64,000 nucleotides of DNA from Cellulomonas cellasea (GTDB taxonomy: Bacteria; Actinomycetota; Actinomycetes; Actinomycetales; Cellulomonadaceae): assembly GCF_030372105.1 (NCBI RefSeq), contig NZ_JAUDBQ010000003.1:1-64000 (forward strand), written 5' to 3'. The notes under the pieces are model-generated. The model made no database searches, was not told where the DNA came from, and was given only the letters and a program-made list of their open reading frames with translations. This document shows, one piece after another, positions 1-7,054 of the stretch (position 1 is the first letter of the stretch; each line of letters begins with the position of its first letter). Both the position numbers and the translations under genes were made by a program.

Positions 1-94
1 GGGCAATGACGTCACCGTCCCACAGCGGGGTGACACGGCGGTGATGGCGCGGCGTCCGCTCGACGGCTGGCCTGAGCGCGGCCATGATCAAGGG

Positions 95-577
95 ATGAGC
101 CCGTCAAGCGAACTCGAGCTGGTCCACCTGGTCGCGAAGCTCGAGGAGCAGGAGCGCAACCTCGTCTTCACCCGCTTCGACAATGACGACGCGTGGCGAC
201 TGGGCTGTGTCCTGGTCGAGATCGCGCAGGAGCGCTCGCTGCCGGTGACCATCGACGTGCGGCGCGGGCGTCAGCAGCTGTTCCACGCCGCGCTTCCGGG
301 CACGACCCCGGACAACGACTCCTGGGTGGAGCGCAAGGTGCGGGTCACTGAGCGGTTCGGCGCGTCGTCGTACCTGGTCGGGGCGCGGGCGCGGGCGGAC
401 GGCACGACGTTCGCCGCGCAGCAGGACCTTCCGTTGCAGCGCTATGCGGCGCATGGCGGGTGCTTCCCGGTGCGGATCACGGATGTGGGCGTGGTGGGCA
501 CGGTGACGGTGTCGGGGCTCCCGCAGGCTGACGACCATGACCTGGTGGTGGAGGCCATCACCGCGTTCCTGGGCTGA
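95..577 (+). CDS. Heme-degrading-domain (HbpS/GlcG-like, UPF0303) protein
   Basis: A 160-residue cytosolic protein resembling the small heme-degrading-domain family (PF03928; UPF0303/YBR137W type). Seen: the family-like N-terminal block ELVHLVAKLEEQERNLVFTRFDNDDAWRLG, with its core around residues 15-35, and a C-terminal stretch GTVTVSGLPQADDHDLVVEAI typical of the fold. There is no signal peptide or membrane segment. The same frame opens at GTG 41, but the family homology begins at ATG 95, so that start is preferred. A weak -10-like CATGAT lies 6 nt before it, so it may be leaderless. The biochemical role of these proteins is poorly defined; heme or corrin binding is known for some relatives. 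It has no functional link to its neighbours that I can see. Confidence 0.75.
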   Translation: MSPSSELELVHLVAKLEEQERNLVFTRFDNDDAWRLGCVLVEIAQERSLPVTIDVRRGRQQLFHAALPGTTPDNDSWVERKVRVTERFGASSYLVGARARADGTTFAAQQDLPLQRYAAHGGCFPVRITDVGVVGTVTVSGLPQADDHDLVVEAITAFLG

Positions 578-765
578 CGACGGGCGCCACTCCCCCGCTC
601 TCCGCCGCGCTTGTCCCATTTCTTCTGGTGTCGGAGTCGGCGCCGTGGCTCGAAGCGGCGGACAGGACGCCGTCGCGGTGGCTAAGGTAAAGCGAATGCC
701 AATAATGTACAATATGTCAGTAAAAGTGCATTCGACGGGACAGCGCCACTGCCCCCCACCACACT
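578..765. other. Intergenic spacer with an AT-rich core
   Basis: No coding region is apparent here. The first 100 bases are ordinary GC-rich sequence, while 680-735 is abruptly AT-rich and carries the promoter-like element and inverted repeat described separately. Confidence 0.5.
693..734 (+). promoter_or_regulatory. AT-rich promoter with flanking inverted repeat
   Basis: A near-consensus -10 hexamer TACAAT lies at 708-713, giving a predicted start near 720. It is framed by a perfect 7-bp inverted repeat, CGAATGC at 693-699 and GCATTCG at 728-734. No convincing -35 is seen on the plus strand. The segment is far richer in A+T than its surroundings. It probably drives the ligase gene at 766; the inverted repeat could be an operator, which is inference. 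Confidence 0.45.
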
Positions 766-1884
766 GTGGTGGTGCGCCGCATCGGAATCGAAGAAGAGTT
801 CTTGCTCGTGTCTCCTGACGGGACCCTCCGGGCCGTCGCAGCGCCCGCGCTGCAGCACGCCGCGGCCCACGCGGCCGACGAGACACTCGACGACCCGCCA
901 GGTGGGAAGCTCGAGAAGGAGTTCACCCAAGAGCAGGTCGAAACCTCCACCCGCCCGCGCTCCACCATCGCCGACCTGCTCGCCGAGGTCCGCTCCGGCC
1001 GGTCCCGCGCTGACTCCTCCGCCCAGCACGTCGGCGCGCGGGCAGTGGCGATCGGCACCGCGCCCATCGGCGGCGATCCCACAGTCATCGTCAACCAGCG
1101 TGCCAAGGCCATCCGGGACGAGTTCGGGGAGATCGCCCGCGAGCAGCTCACCTGCGGGTGCCACATCCACGTCGAGGTGGCGGATGACGAGGAGGGCGTG
1201 CGGATCATCGACCACCTGCGCCGCTGGACTCCCCTGCTCCTCGCACTGAGCGCCAACAGCCCCTACTGGCACGGCGAGGACACCGCCTACGCCAGCTACA
1301 GGTCGTTGGTCTGGGGCCGTTGGCCGACAGCGGGCCCGACGGCGCCCTTCGGCGACGCGGCGGCCTACCACGGCCTCGTCGACGTCCTCGTCGGGAGCGG
1401 GACGATCCTCGACCCGGGAATGGTCTACTTCGACGCCCGCCTCTCGCCGCGCTACCCCACCGTGGAGGTGCGCGTGCCCGACGTCTGCCTCGACTCCGCT
1501 GACGCCGTCCTCCAAGCGGTGCTCGTCCGCGCCCTCGCCGACACCGCACTCGACATCAGCCTCGCCGGAGGCCCGCCGCTCGGCCCCGAGCCGCGCACCG
1601 AGGCGCTCCGCGTCGCCGCCTGGCGCGCCGCGAGGTCAGGGCTCACCGGCGACCTGCTCGACCCGCTGACCTTCCGCCCGCTGCCCGCCGCCGAGGCCAT
1701 CCAGACGCTGCTCGACCATGTGGGCCCCGCACTGGAGGCGTCCGGCGACCAGGAGTGGGCGGCCGAGCAGGTGCGGCACGTGCTGCAGCGGGGCAACGGG
1801 GCAATGCAGCAGCGCCAGTGGCGGCTCGAGGGCGCCGACGACCACGAGCTCGTCCAGCGGGCCGTCGAGCGCACCCATGCCTGA
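766..1884 (+). CDS. Carboxylate-amine ligase, GCS2/YbdK family
   Basis: A 372-residue member of the glutamate-cysteine ligase type 2 (YbdK) family, the usual length for this group. Seen: the N-terminal glutamate-rich metal/ATP motif IGIEEEFLLV (residues 6-15), the CGCHIHVEV histidine motif (about 130-138), the HGEDTAYASYRS segment, and ARLSPRYPTVEVRVPDV further on. Family members form an amide bond between a carboxylate and an amine with ATP; E. coli YbdK has only weak glutamate-cysteine ligase activity, so the true substrate is open. The start is one of three tandem GTG codons (766, 769, 772). Its end overlaps the next gene by 8 nt, which suggests translational coupling. Confidence 0.85.
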   Translation: MVVRRIGIEEEFLLVSPDGTLRAVAAPALQHAAAHAADETLDDPPGGKLEKEFTQEQVETSTRPRSTIADLLAEVRSGRSRADSSAQHVGARAVAIGTAPIGGDPTVIVNQRAKAIRDEFGEIAREQLTCGCHIHVEVADDEEGVRIIDHLRRWTPLLLALSANSPYWHGEDTAYASYRSLVWGRWPTAGPTAPFGDAAAYHGLVDVLVGSGTILDPGMVYFDARLSPRYPTVEVRVPDVCLDSADAVLQAVLVRALADTALDISLAGGPPLGPEPRTEALRVAAWRAARSGLTGDLLDPLTFRPLPAAEAIQTLLDHVGPALEASGDQEWAAEQVRHVLQRGNGAMQQRQWRLEGADDHELVQRAVERTHA

Positions 1885-2734
1885 GATCCCGGCGCTCACC
1901 CCGGGACCCGCGCGCCGGGCCAGCGGCGAGTGGCCTGAGCAGTCCGCGACCGTCCACGCGCTGCGATCCGCGGGCTGCGTCTTCGCGGAGGATGAGGCCG
2001 AGCTGCTCCACAGCGACGCGACCAGCCCTGAGCACCTCGCCGAGCTCACCGCGCGACGCGTCCGCGGGGAACCGCTCGAGCACGTGCTGGGCTGGGCGGC
2101 GTTCAGCGGGCTGCGGGTGCTGGTGCGGCCCGGGGTGTTCGTTCCACGCCGTCGCACCGAGCTCCTGGTGGACGTGGCCCGCCGAGCGCTCGCCGACAGC
2201 AGTGGCCGCCAGGCCAGGGTCGTGGACCTGTGCTGCGGGTCGGGCGCCGTGGGCTTGGCCATCGCCGCGGGCCGCGCCGACGTCGAGCTGCACGCAGTGG
2301 ACATCGACCCGGTCGCCGTGCAGTGCGCCCGGCAGAACATCCCCGCGTCGATCGGCGAGGTCCACGAGGGCGACCTCGACGGGCCCTTGCCCGCGCGCCT
2401 GCGGGGCAGCGTCGATGTCCTCACGGCGAACGCCCCCTACGTGCCGACCGGGGCGTTGCGGCTCATGCCGCCCGAGGCCCGCCAGCATGAGCCGCGCACA
2501 GCCCTCGACGGCGGCCCCGAAGGACTCGACCTGCTGCGACGGGTGGTCCTCCTCGCGCCGCGCTGGCTCGCCCGCGGCGGCTCCGTGCTCATGGAGGCAG
2601 GCGGCGGCCAGGTGTCCGAGCTCGTGGCTGCCCTCACCGGCGTCGGGCTCACCGCCTCGGTCATCCGGGACGAGGAGCGGGACGCGACGGTGGTCCACGG
2701 AGCCCGACCCGTTGCCACCCCCGGCCTGGACTGA
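1877..2734 (+). CDS. PrmC-related protein N5-glutamine methyltransferase
   Basis: A 285-residue SAM-dependent methyltransferase of the HemK/PrmC-related group (TIGR03704 type). Seen: an N-terminal helical domain, motif I VVDLCCGSGAVGLAIA (about residues 114-129), the acidic ribose-binding VDIDP, and the catalytic-region motif NAPYVP (about 186-191) in place of the NPPY of true PrmC. PrmC methylates the Gln of the GGQ motif in release factors; this divergent branch is annotated only as putative. The ATG start lies inside the end of the upstream ligase gene. A true prmC is expected elsewhere in the genome, which I cannot see. Confidence 0.82.
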   Translation: MPEIPALTPGPARRASGEWPEQSATVHALRSAGCVFAEDEAELLHSDATSPEHLAELTARRVRGEPLEHVLGWAAFSGLRVLVRPGVFVPRRRTELLVDVARRALADSSGRQARVVDLCCGSGAVGLAIAAGRADVELHAVDIDPVAVQCARQNIPASIGEVHEGDLDGPLPARLRGSVDVLTANAPYVPTGALRLMPPEARQHEPRTALDGGPEGLDLLRRVVLLAPRWLARGGSVLMEAGGGQVSELVAALTGVGLTASVIRDEERDATVVHGARPVATPGLD

Positions 2735-2801
2735 CCGCGCGGCACGACCCCGAACGCGTGGCTTGTTCGCCCGCGCGCGCGACGGCGGCCAGACTGGGCG
2801 C

Positions 2802-4946
2802 ATGACCGGTCCGACTCCCCCGCCTCCCCCCGCCCCACCGGAGTCGCCGGAGCCGGTCGGCCCGCCTCAGATCGCGACCGCCCCCGCCGCGGCGGCGAAC
2901 TCCTCGGGCGCCCTGCTGCGGCGGATCGGGGGCCTGCTGACCCCATATCGCGGCGAACTGATCCTGGTGGTGCTGTCCATCCTCGTGGGTGCAGTGCTCG
3001 GCATCGTCACCCCGTTCCTCACCCAGCGGGTCTTCGACGACGCGCTGTTCCCCGAGTCCGGCGACGTCGACCTGCGCCTACTGCTGTGGCTGGTCGGCGC
3101 GATGATCCTGGTGCCGTTGCTGAGCTCCGCGATCGGCGTCGGGCAGACGTACCTGACCACCAAGGTCGGCAACCTCGCGATGGCCGACCTGCGGGGGCGG
3201 TTGTTCGCGCACCTGGAGCGCATGGAGCTCGCGTTCTTCACCGCCACGAAGACCGGCTCCATCCAATCCCGGCTCGCCAACGACGTGGGCGGCGTGCGAT
3301 CAGTGCTGACCACGACGGCCTCGTCGATCCTGTCGAACGCGGTGACGGTCATCGCCTCGCTCGTCGCGATGCTGCTACTGAGCTGGCAGCTGACCATCGT
3401 CGCCGTCGCGCTCATGCCCGTGTTCGTGGTCATGCAGCGTCGGGTGGGCGCCCGTCGCCAGGTGATCGCGCGCGCCACGCAGGAGTCGCTCGCGGACATG
3501 ACGGCGATCACCGAGGAGGCGCTGAGCGTCTCCGGGGTGCTGCTGACCAAGGTGTTCAACCGCTCTGACGCGGAGATCGCCCGGTACCGCGAGGAGAACG
3601 ACCGCCAGGTGGTGCTGCAGGTGCGCCAGGCGATGGCGGGCCAGGGGTTCTTCGGGGTGGTCAACGCGTTCATGGCGATCACGCCCGCGCTGGTCTACCT
3701 CGCCGCCGGGTACATGATCACCGGCGACGTCGGCGCGAGCGCGCTGACAGCCGGAACGCTCGTCGCGTTCTCCACGCTGCAGGCCCGGCTGCTGATGCCC
3801 GTCGTGTCGTTGATGCGCGTGGCGCTCGACGTGCAGACGTCGCTCGCGCTGTTCCGGCGGATCTTCGAGTACCTGGACATGGAGCCCGCCATCCGGGACC
3901 GCCCCGGCGCCGTGGTGCTCGACCCGGCCACCACCCGGGGCCGCGTGTCCTTCGACGGGGTCTGGTTCCAGTACCCGTCTCCCCCGTCGCTGCAGGAGCC
4001 CGCGCCGGTCGCGGCGCCCGGCCGGGGGTCGGGGATGGGTGGGGGGATGCGCGGCGCGATGATGAGCTTCGGCGTCCCCAGCTCGGGGACGCCCGGGGGT
4101 GGCGGGATGCCGCATGGGCTGCCCCGATCGACGTCAGGCGGTGGCCGTCGCACGGCCGCGGGCGCCGCGGCCCCCACCCGCCGAACCTGGGCCGTCCGCG
4201 ACGTGTCCTTCGAGGTCGAGCCAGGCCAGCTCGCGGCGTTCGTGGGCCCGTCTGGGGCGGGCAAGACGACCCTGAGCCACCTCGTGCCCCGGCTGTACGA
4301 GGTGGACCGCGGGGCCGTGCGCATCGACGGCCACGACGTCAGGGATGTCACGCTGTCGAGCCTGGCCGACACCGTCGGCGTCGTCACGCAGGACCCGTAC
4401 CTGTTCCACGCGACGATCGCCCAGAACCTGCGGTACGCCCGGCCCGACGCGACGGACGCCGAGTTGGAGGAGGCGTGCCGCGCGGCGAACATCCACGACC
4501 GGATCATGTCCTTCGAGGGCGGCTACGACACTGTCGTGGGCGAGCGGGGCTACCGGCTGTCGGGCGGCGAGAAGCAACGCGTCGCGATCGCCCGAGTGCT
4601 GCTCAAGGATCCGCGGGTGCTCATCCTCGACGAGGCCACCTCGGCGCTGGACACCTCGTCGGAGCGCCTCGTGCAGGACGCCCTCGCCCGGGTGCTGCAG
4701 CGGCGGACGACCCTGGCCATCGCCCACCGGCTGTCGACGATCATCGACGCGGACGTCATCTTCGTGGTGGAGGACGGCCGTGTCGTCGAGCGCGGCACGC
4801 ATCAGGAGCTCGTCGCGGCCCCGGACGGCCTGTACGCCCGGCTGTACGCGGAGCAGTTCGGCGGCGGACGGGTCCAGGCCCGATTCAGCGACGGCGTGAT
4901 GTTCACCGACGGGGTCGTCCTCACCCAGCCCGCCAGGGGCGAGTGA
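2802..4946 (+). CDS. ABC exporter half-transporter (fused membrane and ATPase domains)
   Basis: A 714-residue type IV ABC exporter subunit, expected to act as a homodimer or heterodimer in the membrane. Seen: a Pro-rich N-terminus (about 1-35), six-helix transmembrane domain (about 45-330), A-loop FQYP (Tyr391), Walker A GPSGAGKTT (about 482-490), Q-loop VTQDPYLF, signature LSGGEK (about 586), Walker B VLILDEAT (about 606) and H-loop AIAHRLST. Between the A-loop and Walker A, normally about 25 residues, lie about 90. The extra piece (about 393-460) is rich in Gly, Pro, Met and Ser. All catalytic motifs are intact, so it should hydrolyse ATP. The substrate cannot be told. The upstream gap of 67 bases shows no clear promoter. 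Confidence 0.9.
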   Translation: MTGPTPPPPPAPPESPEPVGPPQIATAPAAAANSSGALLRRIGGLLTPYRGELILVVLSILVGAVLGIVTPFLTQRVFDDALFPESGDVDLRLLLWLVGAMILVPLLSSAIGVGQTYLTTKVGNLAMADLRGRLFAHLERMELAFFTATKTGSIQSRLANDVGGVRSVLTTTASSILSNAVTVIASLVAMLLLSWQLTIVAVALMPVFVVMQRRVGARRQVIARATQESLADMTAITEEALSVSGVLLTKVFNRSDAEIARYREENDRQVVLQVRQAMAGQGFFGVVNAFMAITPALVYLAAGYMITGDVGASALTAGTLVAFSTLQARLLMPVVSLMRVALDVQTSLALFRRIFEYLDMEPAIRDRPGAVVLDPATTRGRVSFDGVWFQYPSPPSLQEPAPVAAPGRGSGMGGGMRGAMMSFGVPSSGTPGGGGMPHGLPRSTSGGGRRTAAGAAAPTRRTWAVRDVSFEVEPGQLAAFVGPSGAGKTTLSHLVPRLYEVDRGAVRIDGHDVRDVTLSSLADTVGVVTQDPYLFHATIAQNLRYARPDATDAELEEACRAANIHDRIMSFEGGYDTVVGERGYRLSGGEKQRVAIARVLLKDPRVLILDEATSALDTSSERLVQDALARVLQRRTTLAIAHRLSTIIDADVIFVVEDGRVVERGTHQELVAAPDGLYARLYAEQFGGGRVQARFSDGVMFTDGVVLTQPARGE

Positions 4947-5055
4947 CCCCCTCCGGGTGAGCCCGCCACCCCCAGGGATCTTGGGCTGACGGGCCGTTCA
5001 CAGGGCTCTGACCGTCGCGCCCCGGCGCGTGGGAGGCGGCTCGGACCGTGGCCGC

Positions 5056-5613
5056 ATGACCAACAACCCGGACGAGACCACCCGCCCAGATCACCCCACA
5101 CCGCCGACGTGGGGTGATCCGTTCCACTACGGCCTACCAGGCCCACACGGCGCCGACGACGCTGCCCACCCAGCCCCGGGGCCGCGCGAACCCGACTTCG
5201 TGCCGGCCCCGCAGGACGCCGAGCTGATCAGCGCCGAGCTGATGAACACCACGCTCGTCGACGCCGTGCTGCGCGCCGTCGGGGACCAGCGCGGCGGGCC
5301 GCCCACCCTGTGGTTCCTCGTGCTCGACAGCGACGACCGCCCCATGCCCGTCGTGCTGCCCGTCGAGCACGCCACGGTGGCCCCGTCCGAGACCGTCGGC
5401 GCCCTGCTCGTGCACGTGCTGCTGTCTGTCGTGCGACATGAGGCGCCCGCGGGGTCTGTGCTGATCGGGTACACCCGTGAGGGCGGTGGCGCGGAGGGCG
5501 CGTTCGAGCGTGGGTGGTCGGGGGTGCTCCGCGGGCTGGCCGCACGCGCCGGGCTGCGCATCCGCGCCGAGGTGGCAGTCGGGCCGCATCGCGCCGGAGT
5601 GATCCGAGGGTGA
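5056..5613 (+). CDS. Hypothetical protein, actinobacterial
   Basis: A 185-residue soluble protein that I do not recognise. The first 60 residues are Pro-, Asp- and His-rich and probably disordered. A compact domain follows (about 65-175), with TLWFLVLDSDDRPMPVVLPVEHATVAP and GSVLIGYTREGGG, suggestive of a small alpha/beta fold. No signal peptide, membrane segment or catalytic motif is seen. The frame opens upstream at GTG 5029, but ATG 5056 gives a start without the Gly/Arg-rich lead. Its base composition matches the neighbours. It precedes rbpA on the same strand, but rbpA has its own promoter. Confidence 0.65.
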   Translation: MTNNPDETTRPDHPTPPTWGDPFHYGLPGPHGADDAAHPAPGPREPDFVPAPQDAELISAELMNTTLVDAVLRAVGDQRGGPPTLWFLVLDSDDRPMPVVLPVEHATVAPSETVGALLVHVLLSVVRHEAPAGSVLIGYTREGGGAEGAFERGWSGVLRGLAARAGLRIRAEVAVGPHRAGVIRG

Positions 5614-5745
5614 CCGCGTCGGGGCTGTGTCGCTGGTCACAGCCGCACGCACGCCCGCGGCCGGGCAGGGGGACAGACATGCGGAAAGCGGCACGTCTCA
5701 CCGTGGCGGGCTCGTCGCGCGTTCACGAGACCTTCACGGCACTAT

Positions 5746-5771
5746 GGAACATCAGGGCCGGGTCGGTCGTT
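5746..5771 (+). promoter_or_regulatory. SigR-type promoter of rbpA
   Basis: The sequence GGAAC at 5746-5750 is followed by exactly 18 bases and then GTT at 5769-5771. This matches the GGAAT-N18-GTT consensus of the thiol-oxidative-stress sigma factor SigR/SigH of actinobacteria, apart from one base in the -35. rbpA is a known SigR target in Streptomyces, which supports the call. Predicted transcription starts near 5778, leaving a leader of about 40 nt. Confidence 0.6.
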
Positions 5772-5817
5772 GAGCCCTGCGGAAGAGATTCACACGGCAA
5801 CGGCACGGAGGTCCCAG

Positions 5818-6162
5818 ATGTCGAACCGGTCCCTGCGCGGAATGCGCATCGGTTCACACAGCATGGAGACGGAGGACGGCGTCGACTTCGCCCCCCGTCT
5901 CCAGGCGCACTACGACTGCCCGAACGGGCACACGATCATCCTGCCCTTCTCTGTCGAGGCGGACGTCCCGGTCACCTGGGAGTGCCGCTGTGGCGAGGAG
6001 GCGCTCCTGCGCGACGCCGCGAAGCCTGAGCCCAAGGGCGGCAAGCCGCCGCGCACCCACTGGGACATGCTGCTCGAGCGTCGCACCGTCAAGGAGCTCG
6101 AGGAGCTGCTCGACGAGCGGCTCGACCTGCTGCGCGCCGGCAAGCTGCGTCGCAGCGCCTGA
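5818..6162 (+). CDS. rbpA: RNA polymerase-binding protein RbpA
   Basis: A 114-residue actinobacterial transcription factor that binds RNA polymerase and the principal sigma factor and stabilises the open complex; in Streptomyces and mycobacteria it also affects rifampicin tolerance. Seen: the N-terminal tail MSNRSLRGMRIGSHSMETE, the core domain with Cys residues in CPNGH and CRCGEEA (a possible zinc site, as in the Streptomyces protein), the basic linker PKGGKPPRTHWDMLLERR, and the C-terminal sigma-interacting helix KELEELLDERLDLLRAGKLR. The ATG at 5818 follows GGAG at good spacing. A SigR-like promoter precedes it and a strong terminator follows, so it is monocistronic. Confidence 0.97.
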   Translation: MSNRSLRGMRIGSHSMETEDGVDFAPRLQAHYDCPNGHTIILPFSVEADVPVTWECRCGEEALLRDAAKPEPKGGKPPRTHWDMLLERRTVKELEELLDERLDLLRAGKLRRSA

Positions 6163-6180
6163 CGCGTTCGGCACGATCAA

Positions 6181-6218
6181 CGGGCGCCGGTCCTCTGGGA
6201 CCGGCGCCCGTCGTCGTT
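6181..6218. terminator. Bidirectional hairpin terminator
   Basis: A perfect 13-bp stem, CGGGCGCCGGTCC (6181-6193) and GGACCGGCGCCCG (6198-6210), with a TCTG loop. It lies between the convergent genes rbpA and ppm1. The plus-strand tail TCGTCGTT is only partly T-rich, as is usual in high-GC actinobacteria. Confidence 0.85.
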
Positions 6219-6244
6219 CCAGCGCCCGGCCGGGCGCCGCGTGA

Positions 6245-7054
6245 TCAGCGACCCGGCGCCCGGCCTGCCACACGCCGGGCGGCCGAGCGGAGTTGGCCGA
6301 GGCGATGCTGGGCCCCCCACACCGTCACCTTCGTGAGCGCCTCGACGACGATGTCGCGGCTCATCTTCGACTCCCCCAGCGCACGCTCCACGAACGTGAT
6401 GGGGACTTCCACGGCGGTTCCGCCAGCGCGGAGCACCCGCCAGGCCATGTCGACCTGGAAGCAGTACCCATGCGACTCGACGTCCGCGAGGTCCAGCTTG
6501 CGCAGCATCTGCGCCCGGTATGCCCGGAACCCGCCGGTGGCGTCCCGCAACGGCAGGCCCAGTGCGAGCCGGGTGTAGGTGTTGCCGCCCCGGGAGAGCA
6601 ATTGGCGGCTCAGCGGCCAGTTGACGACGGCGCCGCCCGGCACCCAGCGTGAGCCGAGCACCAGGTCGGCGCCGTCGAGTGCCGCGAGCAGCGAGGGCAG
6701 ATCCTCGGCCCGGTGCGAACCGTCCGCGTCCATCTCGACGATCACGTCGTAGTCGCGCTCCAGGCCCCAGCGGAACCCGGCGACATACGCGGTGCCGAGC
6801 CCTTGCTTGCCGGACCGGTGCATCACGTGGATGGCGGTGCGCCCGTGGCGGGCAGCGTCCCCCTCGGCGAAGTCCTCGGCGAGCTGCCCGGTGCCGTCGG
6901 GCGACCCGTCGTCGACCACCAGCACATCGGCGGCGGGCACGCACGCGCGCAGCCGCTCCAGCGCGCCGGGCAGGTTCGCCCGCTCGTCATAGGTGGGAAC
7001 AACGACGAGCACGCGTCCCAGTGCTGGGCTGGGCGGCTGGAGGTCGGGCGTCAT
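6245..7054 (-). CDS. ppm1: Polyprenol monophosphomannose synthase
   Basis: A 269-residue GT2 glycosyltransferase that moves mannose from GDP-mannose to polyprenyl phosphate on the inner face of the membrane, supplying the donor for lipomannan/lipoglycan and protein O-mannosylation. Seen: VVVPTYDERANLP (residues 17-29), VVDDGSPDGT (46-55), the DXD-type EMDADGSH (107-114), and the dolichol-phosphate-mannose synthase block DATGGFRAYR followed by GYCFQVDM. No transmembrane anchor is present, as in the actinobacterial D2 domain. It overlaps the upstream lnt by ATGA. In Mycobacterium tuberculosis the two activities are fused as one Ppm1 protein; here they are separate but coupled. Confidence 0.93.
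   Translation of the reverse strand: MTPDLQPPSPALGRVLVVVPTYDERANLPGALERLRACVPAADVLVVDDGSPDGTGQLAEDFAEGDAARHGRTAIHVMHRSGKQGLGTAYVAGFRWGLERDYDVIVEMDADGSHRAEDLPSLLAALDGADLVLGSRWVPGGAVVNWPLSRQLLSRGGNTYTRLALGLPLRDATGGFRAYRAQMLRKLDLADVESHGYCFQVDMAWRVLRAGGTAVEVPITFVERALGESKMSRDIVVEALTKVTVWGAQHRLGQLRSAARRVAGRAPGR

Noticed and set aside
4968-4986. Near-palindrome CCCAGGGATCTTGGG after the ABC exporter gene.
   Set aside because: The stem is short and imperfect with no T-run; too weak to call a terminator.
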